Source of the DNA: Acanthococcus lagerstroemiae
Taxonomy: Eukaryota; Arthropoda; Insecta; Hemiptera; Eriococcidae
Direction: 5' to 3'
DNA: 64,000 nt
Assembly (NCBI GenBank): GCA_031841125.1
Contig: CM063108.1
Coordinates: 54,954,122 to 55,018,121, forward strand
A program made the translations under genes and the position numbers. Every line of letters begins with the position of its first letter. Within the stretch, counting starts at the first letter, position 1. Below, piece by piece: positions 43,501 through 55,925 of the stretch. The notes below the pieces were generated by a model. It saw only the letters and a program-made list of their open reading frames with translations, was not told the DNA's origin and made no database searches.

Positions 43501-46500
43501 AAGTGCATATGATCGCAGAAGTAAGGTGGAAAACTAATTCGTAAAACTAATAAGGCAAAACAGTAAAAATTTTCCCGTTTTTTTTTTAATTAATTGAATT
43601 TATTTGAGAAAAGGAGTCTGTGCCCTTTGCTTCCTTTTTGATCTGTACTTAGAACAGCACTTTTTGATAACAAATTCTGGGGCCTTGAGTCCTCTTTTAA
43701 AAGGCGTGTGTCTGAGGTAAAAGTCTTCAGCTGGCTTTCCATCTCTCATCAGACTTATGTAAAATAGAATAGGACACAATAAAGGACAAAAAGATTAAGC
43801 CGAAGAACCAGTTCTACAAATGGGGCCATAGAGATTACCTTTCTGGAGCGTTAGATTGGAAAGAATCTGGTAAAAAGTGAGTAAGATTGGAGAGAAAGGA
43901 GTTGGAGGAAAGAAAAATAAAAGTCGAAATTCTCTGAAAGAGTGGAATAGCCCTTTTCAATGGTTGTCCTCAGGGTGCATTTCACCTGAATCCAGTTCTA
44001 ATACTGAATACTCGTAGTAACAAATTTATGCACTTTGTGAGGAATAAATTTGCTTCTGTACTACACCAGACCGAAAGATGCGCCCGCGACTCAGCTGGAG
44101 TCTCTAGTAGGGTAAACCATTCTTATAGATATCGATTTTGAAATTTTGAATCTGAAAACGTAATATAGAGAAACAATGGATACATTCCATCGAGTAATAA
44201 CGCGTATATTTTACACCATTTCTTATATCAAATCTTGAGCTACTTCCTACCGGACTCTCAATTTTTCTAAAAATGCCAGTTGTTTTTGTGAATTTATTGA
44301 GAAATCTGCTATTCAAATTTGAAAATGCAATAGGGGAGGAAACCCGGTACTGTATGTAATAATACCTATATTTTATTTTATTTCATACATCAAATCTTTG
44401 TCCTTTTATTGAATCTTCAATTTTTCTAAAATTATATTTTGCGAAATATTGAGGTCGGCACAGTATTTGTATTTCCCCTTTCCTATTATGTCTTCCAATT
44501 TGAACTTCGGATTTTTTAGCCTCGAGTTAAAAATTAGATATTCTTGAAAACTCCGGACGTCTTATCTGCAGAGGGCACAAGGTTTTATAAATAAAATAAA
44601 ATATACGTATTCTTAGACGATATAATACCTGTGTTCCCTTCCTCCGTCCCATTATTTTTTACAATCGAACTTGAAATTTTCTGTTCTCCCTATTTTCTAA
44701 CAAAGAAATTTGAAAATTTTCAATGTGTGCCCTTATTTTCGCGGGCTCCTCAATCTGTCATTGACGCTCAGTCACGCGCTTTATATAGAGCTACCCACGC
44801 CTCGGGTCAAGTATGTAAAATTAAACTAATGCACTTGTAAGCTCGGTCAAATAACACGTTCTCTAATTGATGAAGGGGGAGGGAGAGGTAGAAAATTGTG
44901 AACATTAAGGCATCTTCATTCTCAACGAGCGAACTTGACCCACCATTGAGAATTGAGTCAAATATGGTTAAATTATCTTCGACAAGGTTAAAATAAATTA
45001 CTCTGAAATCTTTACGATTCAGCGTCCTCTATTATAGTTACGCAGAGATGCATCAATTTACAATCATAATCTCAGCTAAGCGCCAATCCGCAAGCTACAT
45101 TATTCCCCATCGAAGAATAGCAAAACAACACGAATGTACGCTAAAATGCATGCTCTGTTTATTTTAGCCATAAACAAGACTTCTCTATAGGTTACTAAAG
45201 TCATCAAATGCACGAATAAACCATCAAGTTCCACATTCGCGAAAGATCTTGGCCAAAACAGTGAATTATGTGACGGTCACTCAGCAGTGACGTGGTACAG
45301 GGGAAATGTAAACAGTTCTTTTGATATTCTTGACAATTTAACAAGCGAGCACTTACGTAGTCATTCCATCTTCTCGGTATGAGAAAACGCACTATCAAAA
45401 TACAAATTTTGGAACGGCGCCATGTTAAATTTTCAACGCTGAAGTTTATTGATCTATTCGTCTGTCGTATCATTCCGGAGACGGAATGCACGCAGACGAA
45501 CGTCATATACGATTAAATAAGCCATCAACTGCAAATCAAGTTGAATAAAAAGCTTTTAGAATGACGAAGCCTCACACAAAACGACGCATCAAAATCTGCA
45601 TAATAAACTGAAAAACGATAATAAAAATTAAGAGTAAATTTCCCGCGTGCGAATCAAACTCCGAATACTTATCTGGCCAATATTACCGGTTTCCTTTTCC
45701 ATTGAAATAAATAAGCACCCCAATAGGAAAAGGGTCAGGGCAGAACTACACATGAATTAAAACTGTACCAGGCATTCATCGTACAGCTGAATTTAACGAA
45801 ACTGAAAAGTAGGATTAGCCAGCCCTATTGAAAAAATTTCTACATCGTCATAAAACTAATGTGGCGAATGAGAAACTTCAGCAACTCAATTACAAACATT
45901 CACTTTTTGAACGAGAAAGGTCAAATTTCTAACCTGATTAATCGAAGTGTATAGACATTTGAGATATATGCCCGCCATGATGATTCCCGTTATTAAATTA
46001 ACTATTGCAGAAATTCAGAATATTTGCCAAAGCTACAGCGCCTCCATAACATTACCTAGATTTATAGCTAAGTTATGATACGAATGAGTCGTAAAATAAT
46101 GTAATATTCTTTACGAGGTCACGGGAACGACAAGCTGAAACTGTTGAAGGTTGAGTCCGTAGTCCTAGATCCTATAGAAGTTCGCAATATTGAGTTGCGC
46201 CAAGATTTTCACACAAGAAGTTGTAGTTGACCAGCAACCACAACGCCAACTTAATCTATCTCCTGGAATTCATGGTGGAGGAACGACTACATAGTATGTC
46301 GCTCCCTCCAGGGATGATGGTGGAGACAGAGGCTTAATTATGAGTACGCGTGACTGAAGAGCATCCAAAGGAATCTCATGAAAGTTCGAATAAGAGTGCT
46401 GATTGAGCCTCAGCCGCTTTTCACAATAAAGTAACCGAATTAGTTTCAAGTTAAAATTTAGAATTTCATACGGTATGAATCCACGTAAATGTTCTAAGAA

Positions 46501-46966
46501 CTAATTCCTAACACTCCCCTGCGAAAGAATTTCTGGATTCGAAGCTAGTTAAACAGCTCCCAAAATGTTTGGAGAGCTTCGGCGTCGGCTCTGGTGCTAA
46601 TTACTCAATTCTTCGAGACATCAAGTCCGTCGTCAAAACTGAGCTAGAGAGTCATCTTTTGACCAGTTTCACCAACATTTTGCGGCGTATCTCGGAAACG
46701 GAGCGCCACCGCCAAATCTGGACGATGAATTGGAATACGTCTGGAGTCAATCGTGAAAAAACGCTCCTGTCGTCCAGAAAAGCAATTCATTCCGATGTTT
46801 TCGGAAAAATCCAATACTATTTTCTGTTGCTTTTTTTTTTCACTCTACTTTCGTTTTTCGTCTCCCCCTTTTCACCTCAATTTTCCTAGTGTCTCCGTTC
46901 CCTTTGGTCCCAATGTAAGTAATCGAGCCCGAGAGGATCAAATTCTGACTACTGATCACTGTTGAC
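43501..46966. other. Mostly repeat-poor stretch, one local duplication
   Basis: A 158-bp-spaced duplication is marked by TCAATTTTTCTAAAA at 44258 and 44416. Otherwise 44.8-46.9 kb shows no element ends. Frames at 45204-45506 and 46569-46889 have no domain. No gene supported. Confidence 0.45.
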
Positions 46967-49450
46967 CAAGAAATACCCAAACGATAGGAAAATGTCTGAA
47001 AACGGTTAAATGGACTCGGTTATGATGATAGGCCGAAAATAGGCTAAGAAATACCCAAACGACAGGAAAATGTCTGAAAACGGCTGAATTCGACTCAAAA
47101 CAACAAAATACCACCAAATCTACCGAAACAGAAAAAAATTACTTTTATTGATTAAAGCGGACCAAAAACAATCTAGCAGAATCAAAACCGACCAAAATCG
47201 ACTGAATCCATCTATGAACGGTAAGTGATAAATCAAAATCAAAACAGTTTGATAATGAACCAAACCGAACATGAAAAGACAACTGAATTTGATCAAAAAT
47301 AACTAAAGATCCGATCAAACTTGGTTTAAAAAAAACAAATACAACCAAGAAAAACCTTGTCCAAAAGTATCAAAATCGAACCAGAATCGATCGAATCCAA
47401 CTACAGAAGACAACAAATAAAACACACACAAAAGTAACCAAGAATATCAAAAATTACTAAAATAGACCAAAATCGATCATAAATTATCAAAAATTATGAA
47501 AAACAATTAAATTTTACCAAAAATGATCAAAATGAACGAAAAATAACTAAAATATCGAGCACAAAAATACGATTGAAATTCATTCCAAAACAATCAAATC
47601 CGACGTCTCACAATACTGAGCAAAAAGAAATGAAGGAGAAAAATACATAGCTGTTGAAAACGTGACTAACGATCATGAAACGACAAAATTTGGCTTGAGG
47701 TGATCAAAATCGGTCATAAATAATCACTCCAAAATTCACCTGATTTGTAAGGACCATAGAGATCCAACGTAATCAAAACGAACAAATCCAACCAAATCTG
47801 ATTGAACAAGAACCAAGGTGACCAAATCTAGCCTAAAATGACAAAAAGGGGGAAAATCTTCAACGAGAAACCAAACTAATTTGGGCAAAAAATTATAAAA
47901 ACTACCGCAAATGTCTAAATATGACCAAATTAATATACATAAAATTTACATGAAATGACCAAATTAATTCGAACCGGATTACATCTGTTCAAAATACAAA
48001 AGTAATAAAAATGAAGGGGATACTTTGGAAACAGTCAACAACATAATTCATCTAGGTCAACTGATAACATTTCAAAATCAAACCGAAAAAGAGGTAAATA
48101 AAAGAATTGCGTTAGCATGGGGTGAATTTTGAAGCTTAGGATTTATTTAAAAAAAACATTTTTCGCCATCTTACAAAAGCCAACTCTTCAACAGCAGTGT
48201 TGTCCCGACACTGACCTATGGGTGCCAAACCTGGACAATTTCAAAACGAATTGAGAACAAATTCCAGGCTACACAAAACTCTATGGAGAGATCCATGCGT
48301 GACCTCAAACTGAGAGACAAGGTAAGGTTAACAAAAATAAAAGGCAAATTTAGCTCCAACAAAAATGTGGTACACTTTGTCAAAAGATTAAAATGAGACT
48401 GGGCAAGGCATCTATGCAGACTGAAGGACCAACGTTGGTCACAAAAAATTACCTTCTGGCAAATCAGAGGAGGGAGAAAGCCAGGTAAACAGAGGACCAG
48501 GTGGATGGACGACATCTGTAAATTTAGCAAAACCAAACTCTTCCACAGAACAGCAACTGACCGGGTCGAAAGGGCTAGGCCGAGGGAGGCATTTGCCCAA
48601 GATAAGAAACGGGAGCAAATCTGGTCAAAATTGGTAAGAAAAATACTAAAATGGCCAAATTTTACCACCAAAGATCAAATTGTCACCAAAGAAGGACCGA
48701 AACCAACTTAAACCAAAGATGATAAAAACGGTACAAAATGACTAAATCGGCCAATCATAACCGAAATTCACCTGAGATTACCTAATTCCATAAGCGTATC
48801 TGGACCCTCTGAGTAGGATGTGCCAAAAGTAAGATTGTTCACTCCTGCTGATAGGTAGGAAGAAAACGCTCCAAGCCGACAGCAAATTAAAATTATATTT
48901 TCGATAGTCAGTGTTGCAATTCTGGCAAATTCCAAATTTGACCAAGGATTAGCTCTAATTTCTAATGAAAAGAAAAATTAATATTATTTTACATTATCGT
49001 GACAATATTAGTGGAAGAAGAAAAATCTAGAAAAAGTAGAGTGCGCCTAAGCACACTCGGCAAACCTGGCAGACACGCCTATGCCTAATTCGCTCAAACA
49101 CGATTAAATGTCATCTTATCCACGGAACGATCCAAATTGCAGAACGCATGAAAAACATGAGTCAGAAACGGCTAAAAGTAATCCAAGTCGAACGAAAACG
49201 AGCAAACCCGACCAAATCTAACTAAAATTGGCCAAGAAAATATCGAAACAGCCGAATATCGTGACAAAAAATCGCAGATACCACAAAACTAAAATGAAAA
49301 AAAAAAAAATAGACCAAAGTCTGGCTATAAATGACCAAAACTACCAGACATTTTCAAAATTACCAAATCTGACCCATACTGGCCAAAAAACATGAAAACC
49401 AATTGAAGCAAAAAATAAACAATGACCAAAAATGATGAAGATGGCCAAAG
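46967..49450 (+). repeat. A/C-rich quasi-repeat, 'GACCAAAATCGA'-type, ~2.4 kb
   Basis: The plus strand is built from loosely repeated 9-14-base phrases such as GACCAAAATCGACTGAAT, GATCAAAAATAACTAAA, ATGACCAAATTAAT and CCAAATCTGACC. It is strongly poor in G and T. It starts with an exact-looking 79-base-spaced duplication (AGAAATACCCAAACGA.AGG at about 46968 and 47047). A LINE fragment sits inside (48034-48633). I recognise no protein product. Confidence 0.7.
48034..48633 (+). pseudogene. RTE-like LINE, C-terminal RT fragment, inside the A/C-rich block
   Basis: Translation gives VNNIIHLGQLITFQNQTEKE, then VVPTLTYGCQTWTISKRIEN, KFQATQNSMERSMRDLKLRD, an in-frame stop before DWARHLCRLKDQRW, then GGRKPGKQRTRWMDDI and a final basic segment ending KREQIWSKL. 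The corresponding segment of the 52.9-55.9 kb LINE reads KYLGQIISFQNKTEKEI and VLTYGAQTW, so both derive from related RTE-type elements. The catalytic core is absent. A stop and a frameshift near 48130 show it is dead. Confidence 0.85.
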
Positions 49451-50310
49451 GTAGCAACATAGTTACACATCGAGGATCTTTATTTTTCTAATAAATTAAT
49501 TCTCAGGGGGAAAACATGTGCATTATTATTTCTTTCCGTACAGAGACACACGAGCAGCAATTTTCTTGAAAACAAACGTATTTAGGGATGGCGCATCAGG
49601 GCTGAGATTTAATATAAAATGTGCCATAAGAAAATAAGTTTCTTTTAAAAAAAATATTTAAGTTTAAAAAATTGTTTCATTAAACCGGAGAAAATAAGCA
49701 CCTAGTCAGAATTCAGTGGAAAAATGTCTCAAGTGGTTTTCTCCCTGATGCTTGAATTTTGGACAGCGAACTTCTTTAATTTATTACATCCCACACCAAT
49801 AGGATAAAAATAAACAAATCTAACATAGTTCTCATACTCGTTTTGAATCTATTTTTGAGATTATATCGACCTTGACCTCCTTTTAAAACTACCGGAGAAT
49901 GAAACCTAATAAATAGGAGAGGGAACTTCAAGTATATGAGAAATAGGGTCCTTTGAAACACTGGATTCATTTTTGGAATTATTTTGTGAGTACCCCCCCC
50001 CCCCAATTCATCCACGAGATACTGAAACTTGCATTAATAAATATTATTTAATGCAAAGCCAAACTGAGGTCAATGGTTACACTTTCCCCTCGCTTCAGCA
50101 AAATTTTGAGTCCAATCTTTTCGGGAGAAACTGAACCATTTCTTTTCTTTCTCTTTCGCCTGTTTTCTGCATTCATTTTTCGTACTCGTCCCATTTTTCC
50201 AGGCGTCCTCTTTTCAAGACCTGCTGATATTTCAGTGTTGTTGAGCGTTGATAACATGTGAAAGTTGACAGCGTTACACATCCTCCAGTCGAAGAAAAAC
50301 GAGTTTACCT
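49451..50310. other. Unassigned sequence
   Basis: A poly(C) run lies at 49993-50004. No gene recognised. The right edge is the TSD GTTTACCT (50303-50310) of the next hAT element. Confidence 0.4.
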
Positions 50311-50419
50311 CAGGCCCGTAGCCAGCCATCTACGGTAGGGGGTTCTGACTGTTTAGTGTTTACTAGGGGGGGGGGGCTTGAGAATACACATAGTATATAA
50401 TGTGAAGATTTCTACGAGG

Positions 50420-50679
50420 CAGTGGTGTAGCCAGAGGGGCGAAGGGGGAGAATGCCCCCGAAGGCACCTGAAATTGAATGTAAAATATGCAAAATGAGCA
50501 ATTTTCGCCTTTAAACACATTTTTTCGAAAAATTTTCCACACGAGCAGTAATTTTACCTGCATTTTTATAAAATAGTCCTCTAATATCGGCGATTTTAAA
50601 AAAATACCCGAATTTTCGACTTTCTTCTCTTGAAAATCTCACCTTGCCCCCCTCCAAAAAAATTCTAGCTATGCCACTG
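50420..50679 (-). mobile_element. hAT-type MITE (CAGTGGC.TAGCC family), minus orientation, nested
   Basis: The ends are CAGTGGTGTAGCCAGA on the left and, in reverse complement, CAGTGGCATAGCTAGA on the right. In reverse complement it aligns along its length with the 36918-37170 copy. No 8-bp TSD remains (CTACGAGG against ATTGAATT). It lies wholly within the larger hAT element. Confidence 0.82.
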
Positions 50680-51059
50680 ATTGAATTTGGTCTCAAAATT
50701 CATAATCAAAGCTGGTGATTCAACTTACCGACAACTCATTGAAAAACAATTGAATATATCGTGTGAAAAAAGATTATCCTTTCAACAACGATCAAATTTT
50801 CGAAATTTTGGAAGTAAAGAAATTCTATTTCTGTGGACTTATCAAGTTATCAGTTCTCAAACAGCCATTCAGTCATTTAACCATCGATATTCAATGTGAA
50901 CTGGATCGCGAGCCTACCACTGCGAGTTTGTGAAATGTAATATGACACAAGAAAAAGGCCTGTGTGTCTAACACTGCTGGTTGGCCCTCGGGTCCTTTTA
51001 TTGTGACACGTCACATATAAAGCATGACAAACACATAATTCGTCTATCTTTCAAACAGG

Positions 51060-51490
51060 AATGCGGAAGCCGAAAGCTTCCGGTTCCGGCTTCTAACCGC
51101 CAAATCTCATCTAGCTTCTCGCGTCCAGCCTCAGGATGAGCTTCTAACTTCCAATCTTTCTTTTCGAATTCTGGCTTCTAGCTTCCTGCTTCTTTTATTT
51201 ATCTTCACCCAACGTTCTCATAATTAGGGAAGGTTCTTTTTCAGAAAATGAGGGAAAATAAAGTGAAATGAAATGGAGCAGCAGAGGTATATTAGTTTTC
51301 TTTTTTGGACTTTCGAATTTGAGTAAGAAAATCATTCAGAAGAATATTGTAAGAATTCAATTGAAAGCTAAAAAAGGTTCCAGCTTCCAGTTTTTAACTC
51401 TTCCAGCTTCCAACTTCTGGCTTCTCAAAATTGTCCTAAAATTGCAAAAACTTCCGGCTTCTGACTTCCAGCTACTGGATTCTTCGCATC
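51060..51490 (+). repeat. Degenerate CTTCCGGCTTCT-type minisatellite
   Basis: Phrases such as GCTTCCGGTTCCGGCTTCTA, CTGGCTTCTAGCTTCCTGCT, TCCAGCTTCCAACTTCTGGC and TTCCGGCTTCTGACTTCCAG recur with a 6-12-base substructure. The block is interrupted by A-rich sequence at 51210-51370. Confidence 0.6.
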
Positions 51491-51679
51491 CCCCAAAGCA
51501 AAATCAGTGTTGCCAAGTTTATAAACATTAAAATGTAGTGGAAAGAAAAGTTTTTAATAAAACTAGTGAGAAAAATATAAGGGATTCGTTATTTTATTCA
51601 CTAAATTCAGCCAAGGGGGAGGGGCCCCGGCAAGATAGGGGGTGCTCAGCACCCCCGGCACCCCGTGGCTACGGGCCTG

Positions 51680-52929
51680 GTTCACCTCTTCAATTTTTCG
51701 AGATTGGCGTTATGTTATCGGTACAAGTTTTGTCGAAAGATCGAAAGCTACCGAATGACCAAAAGCTTTCAGTTACTGAAGTCTCTTTCGCATTTATAGT
51801 GAAACACCCTGTATTTTCCCTATTCTATTTTCTACACGTTTTACGACAAATACCGATATAAGTATGGCTGGGTAACTTATATTAAAAGCTAAATGTAACG
51901 TAAGATTCCGAAAACCTCTGGCGGAATTTAAAGCTATATCTAAACCGGAAAACATTAAGCCGCGTTTGGGTTAACGTAAACTCTGTAGTAACCGCATTGC
52001 ATTTCAGGTCTTAAAATATCTCACTGTGAAAATTAGTGCGTTCTGCGCTCTATTAGAAAGTCATCATCGCCTCTAAAAGCGTCGTATAAATTTCGATATT
52101 TATTGTACAGGATTGAAGAAACCATTTAGTCGAACCTGAACGTGAATTCGGTAAAAGCGTATTAAATCACGGTATTAAGTGTTCGCGGGATGATGTACAG
52201 TAGGTCGGAGTGCGTATATTTTAAAATAGCACTGTAGATATGGATTGATGATGCTATAGTCTGCTACAACCATTACCTACAAAGAATCGTTCTCCCCAAA
52301 TGTCAATGTACGCCGAAATAAGTAAGCAGTGGCAATGTAAATAAAGAACTATCGTAGAACGATAACGGCAACTAAATATTAAATTGCGGTAGGTTATAAA
52401 AAAGGTCGATAAGATCGGTTGAATATTGAACCGAACAAAGCTGATATGAGTGTTATGAATGGAAAAACAAACTGCGTCCCAGGCAGTAAATAAAGCTCGA
52501 AATATTTATTGTGGGTTTCGGGTCGGGTTTAGGTCAGGTGTATTCGCCGCATTTCAAAAGCACGTGCCCCCTGTTGCGTCAGGGTGATAATATCGACGAT
52601 GCAGTTTTTGTTCGAGGTTGCACACCATGACCTGTACAGCACCCGCGAAACGAACAGCAGTTTTCTGCCAATCTGCTATTTCTGTACCGGCGCGACTAAA
52701 CGAACAAACTGTTTTTCAAACTTTTCTAGACCTGTTTCTGTAAGATTATCAAAAATTAGTTCAAGATTCTTCTGGACTAGATCAAGACCAGCTCACTGTT
52801 CTTGACTTCTTGTTCAGAGTCCTCGAAGACCAGTACAGGGATTCAGGAAAAATGTCCCCTAAAACAAATCATTACAAATCCTCTTCTCATCTATTTTTCC
52901 ACACACATTATCAACCTCCCTGTATTCAC
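51680..52929. other. Repeat-poor stretch, no gene recognised
   Basis: No element ends visible. Frames 52584-52805 and 52802-53086 have no domain. Ends at the A-rich tail of the large LINE. Confidence 0.45.
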
Positions 52930-53061
52930 TTATTTTATTTATTTTTTATTTTGTGGCTCATGTCGCTCAGTGCTTAGAATTAGATATTACATTCTTAGAA
53001 TATGCTTAGTTCTTACGTACAAAAAATGTAGGCAGGTAAGTCACCGCCGCCAACTCCGCAC

Positions 53062-55015
53062 TCAGCTAGCCCATTCCTGGGCATAAGCCGTTCGCAACTC
53101 AAACCATTTTTTCCTGTCAGCCGCTTTGTGGAGCCAGTTAGGGCCGGTCACCGATATCAGCTCGTCCGCCCATCGTGTCGCTGTCCTCCCCCTACGACGT
53201 TTTCGTCCGGGGACCAAAGTGTGGATGTTTTATTCCATTTACTGATATTTTCTTTGGCGACATGGCCAGCGTAATATATTTTTAATTTTCTTATGGTCCC
53301 CCCTACCGGTTTGGATTTCGTTTTACTTAATATTTTTTGTATGCTGATCTGGTCTTTAAGTTTAATTTTGAGAATTGCCCTGAGCATTGAGTTTTGTGTT
53401 TTCATTATTTTTTGGTTTTGTTTTTTTGTACATGCCCACGTTTGGGCACCATATGTCAGAACAGGGATTATTGTGCTTTCTAATACTTTAATTTTCGTTT
53501 TCAAGCTTAGGTTACCTTTTAGCAGTTGCTTTTGGGCCCAAAAAGCTCTCCACGCATTTCTCCTTCTACTTTGGATTTCTTTTTCCGTTTTGTTTTGGAA
53601 TGAAATTATTTGGCCTAGATATTTGTAGTCTGAAACTATTTCGATGGTGTTGTCATCGATTTTTACGTTGCCAAATTGTGAGATATTTATCATGATTTTT
53701 GTTTTTGCCAGATTCATAGTTAATCCTACCGCCATGCTCTCCCTCCTCCGGTCCTCGGCCATAATCTCGAGTTCGTTTTTGCTTTTTGCAATAATTACGA
53801 TGTCGTCCGCAAATCTGAGATTGCTAACTCTTTTTGGTTTGTCAAAGAACGGGCCTTTTATTTTGATTCTCCTCCCTTCCCAATTTATATTCCTAAACAT
53901 TTCTTCTAAAACCGCATTAAAAATGTTGGGGGAAAGGAGGTCACCCTGTTTGACTTCTCTCTTTATTTTTATTTTATCTCCTTTTTTGTCAAGTTTGATT
54001 ATTGCTTCGGATTTTGAATAGTTATTTTTCAGAACTTGAATAATTAGTTGTGGTATTCCTGGGGTTGTCAGGGCTTTCCAAATATTTTCGTGGTATATAG
54101 GGAGTCAAACGTTTTATTATAGTCAATAAACATTATAGCAATATTAATTTGGTACTCTTTGACTTTTTCTAGTATTTGATTTAGGGTATGGATAATATGG
54201 TCGATAGTGCTGAATTTTTTCCTAAAACCGACTTGTTCAGCTGGTTGTTGTGCATCCAAAGTGTCGTATATTTTGTTTTTGATTATTTTCATAAATAGTT
54301 TGCATACATTTGAGGAGAGACTAATGGGGCGGTAGTTATTGATATTCGATCTTTCACCTTTTCTGTGTAGAAGTATAATTTCGGATAGACCCCATTGGTC
54401 TGGCATATGACCCGAGGAGAGAAAGTAGTCGAAGAGTGAGGCCAGCGGACGGGCTAAGGTATCTGTCATTATTTTAAGATTATCATTCTCAATTTCGTCC
54501 GGTCCAGGGGCCCGGTTGGATTTGATTTTTTAAAGTATGTTAGTTACCTCTCTAGGTGTAATTGTTAGATTAAGATTGTGAGTTTCTCGGTGGCCGTCCC
54601 CTTCGCTATTTAACTGAGGTTCTTTTATATCGTTATATCGTATAAGTTTCTGTAGAATTCGGTGGCCGTAGCTACTATTTCATCCCTGTTGGTTATCGAG
54701 GCACCGTTACGATTTTTGATTTTCGAGAGTAGATACCTTCCTTTGGCCAGCGCCTTCTTAACTTGTTTAGTGGACAAGGAAGGACTCTTCGATAATTGAT
54801 TTAGCCAATTCTTGGTCAAAATTGAACAAATCTTCCTTTATTTTCTTTCGGATCAATTTTTTAATTTCTACTAATTCTATTTGGTCTTTGTTTGTTAGTT
54901 TGACCTTTTGCCTAAGTTCTAACTGCCTTTTTATCAAATTTTTGGTCATATCGCTTAATTTGTCGTCTGTTTTATGATGTTTCTCAATACCAAATATATT
55001 CAAAATTGTTTTCAC
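53062..55015 (-). pseudogene. LINE reverse transcriptase domain (broken)
   Basis: The order on the minus strand is a linker (55015-54625, with a frame change near 54.8 kb), the RT entry motif APGPDEI just after an in-frame stop near 54.53 kb, then IILLHRKGERSNINNYRPIS (RT motif 1), EQVGFRKKFSTIDHIIHTLN, and the catalytic aspartate region FIDYNKTFDS. A frameshift lies near 54.09 kb. The next frame reads KQGDLLSPNIFNAVLEEMF, then FADD near 53.81 kb, the second catalytic motif. The thumb-like section KYLGQIISFQN and VLTYGAQTW follow. Another frameshift near 53.2 kb leads to RWADELISVTGPNWLHKAAD and ends AQEWAS. RT catalytic residues are all visible, but the frame is broken. Confidence 0.92.
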
Positions 55016-55193
55016 TTTACCTCTATTACTATGTCATACTTAGATTGATAATTACTTATATCTAAGTCGTCCCAGTCCACCACCGCAAGTTCTTTTTTCA
55101 GAAGTTCATTAGCTTCTTTCCGTTTATGAACAGGAATACACTTCCCTGAGTTTATTTTTTGATTTCTACTAATCGTCTTATCACTAGGGGTTC

Positions 55194-55912
55194 TTATTTA
55201 ATTCTAATCGGGCGATGGTCAGATGAGAAGCTGAACGCGGAGACCGCCTCGACGTCGTCAATTAATTTTAAGCTGTCCGTTAGTGTATGATCTATTTCAT
55301 TTTTAGTGACTCCGTCCCGCGATCTCCACGCCCATCTTCTACCTACTTTCTTTTGAAAAAATGTATTTGCCATTTTTAAGTTATGCTCCATCATAAATTT
55401 AATTAATTTCTTACCGTTTTTATTTGATAGACCTTCTGTCCATTTTCCCACCCCGAGTTCTCTGCACACAGTCTTTGCCTATTTTGGCGTTGAAGTCTCC
55501 TATTATAATGTTATATTTCTCGTTGCATGTTGTATAGCTATCACTTAGTTGATCATAGAATTGCTGACTTTCTTCTGTACTTGATGCTAAATTGGGGGCG
55601 TAGATTTGGAAAATTGCAAGGTTTCCTTTTTCGTTAATTTTAATTTTTAATAGGGCTATTCTTTCGGAAATGCCTTTTAATTCTATTATTTGATTTTCAT
55701 GTTTTTTGTCTACATAAAATCCCACCCCCCTGAATCCCGCAGTTTCACCAAAGTAATAGAAAATATTTTCATTTTTTCTTTCTATTGTTCTCTCTCCGTT
55801 CCTCTTAATTTCGGATAATCCGATAATACCGATGTATTTTTTATGGAGAGCGTTTTCGAATTCTGTTAATCTTTCTTCATTCGCCATACCTTGACAATTA
55901 AAGTGCAGTAAC
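55194..55912 (-). pseudogene. LINE AP-like endonuclease domain (broken)
   Basis: It begins LLHFNCQGMANEERLTEFEN and continues IIGLSEIKRNGERTI (metal-binding Glu in 'SEIK'), then GFRGVGFYVDKKHENQI, FQIYAPN and IIGDFNAKIG (catalytic Asp/Asn). A frame change near 55.42-55.47 kb joins to NKNGKKLIKFMMEHNLKMAN, then WRSRDGVTKNEIDHTLTD and the terminal SDHRPI motif with the catalytic His. All main motifs of the exonuclease-endonuclease-phosphatase fold used for target-primed reverse transcription are present in order. One frameshift disables it. Confidence 0.92.
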
Positions 55913-55925
55913 TCGAGGGGGGTAA

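Larger units (their letters stand above)
50311..51679. mobile_element. hAT-type non-autonomous element, 1369 bp, with TSD
   Basis: The left end and the reverse complement of the right end both begin CAGGCCCGTAGCCA, 14 identical bases. The flanking octamers are GTTTACCT (50303-50310) and GTTCACCT (51680-51687), 7 of 8 the same. The interior contains a nested hAT MITE (50420-50679) and a degenerate CTTC-rich minisatellite (51060-51490). No transposase homology. Confidence 0.88.
52930..55925 (-). mobile_element. RTE-type LINE, nearly full length, inactivated
   Basis: The minus strand carries, in order, an AP-type endonuclease (from ~55912), a linker, a reverse transcriptase and a C-terminal basic region ending at a stop at 53062-53064. 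An untranslated 3' end with an (AAAT)-like tail follows at 52931-52952. A total of about 3.0 kb with a single endonuclease-RT polyprotein is normal for the RTE clade. There are at least four frame disruptions and one in-frame stop, so it is not active. No TSD could be identified. Confidence 0.9.

Noticed and set aside
53293..54021. Plus-strand frames of 111 and 125 codons
   Set aside because: They are antisense to the LINE reverse transcriptase, whose minus-strand reading carries the FADD and LSPNIF motifs.
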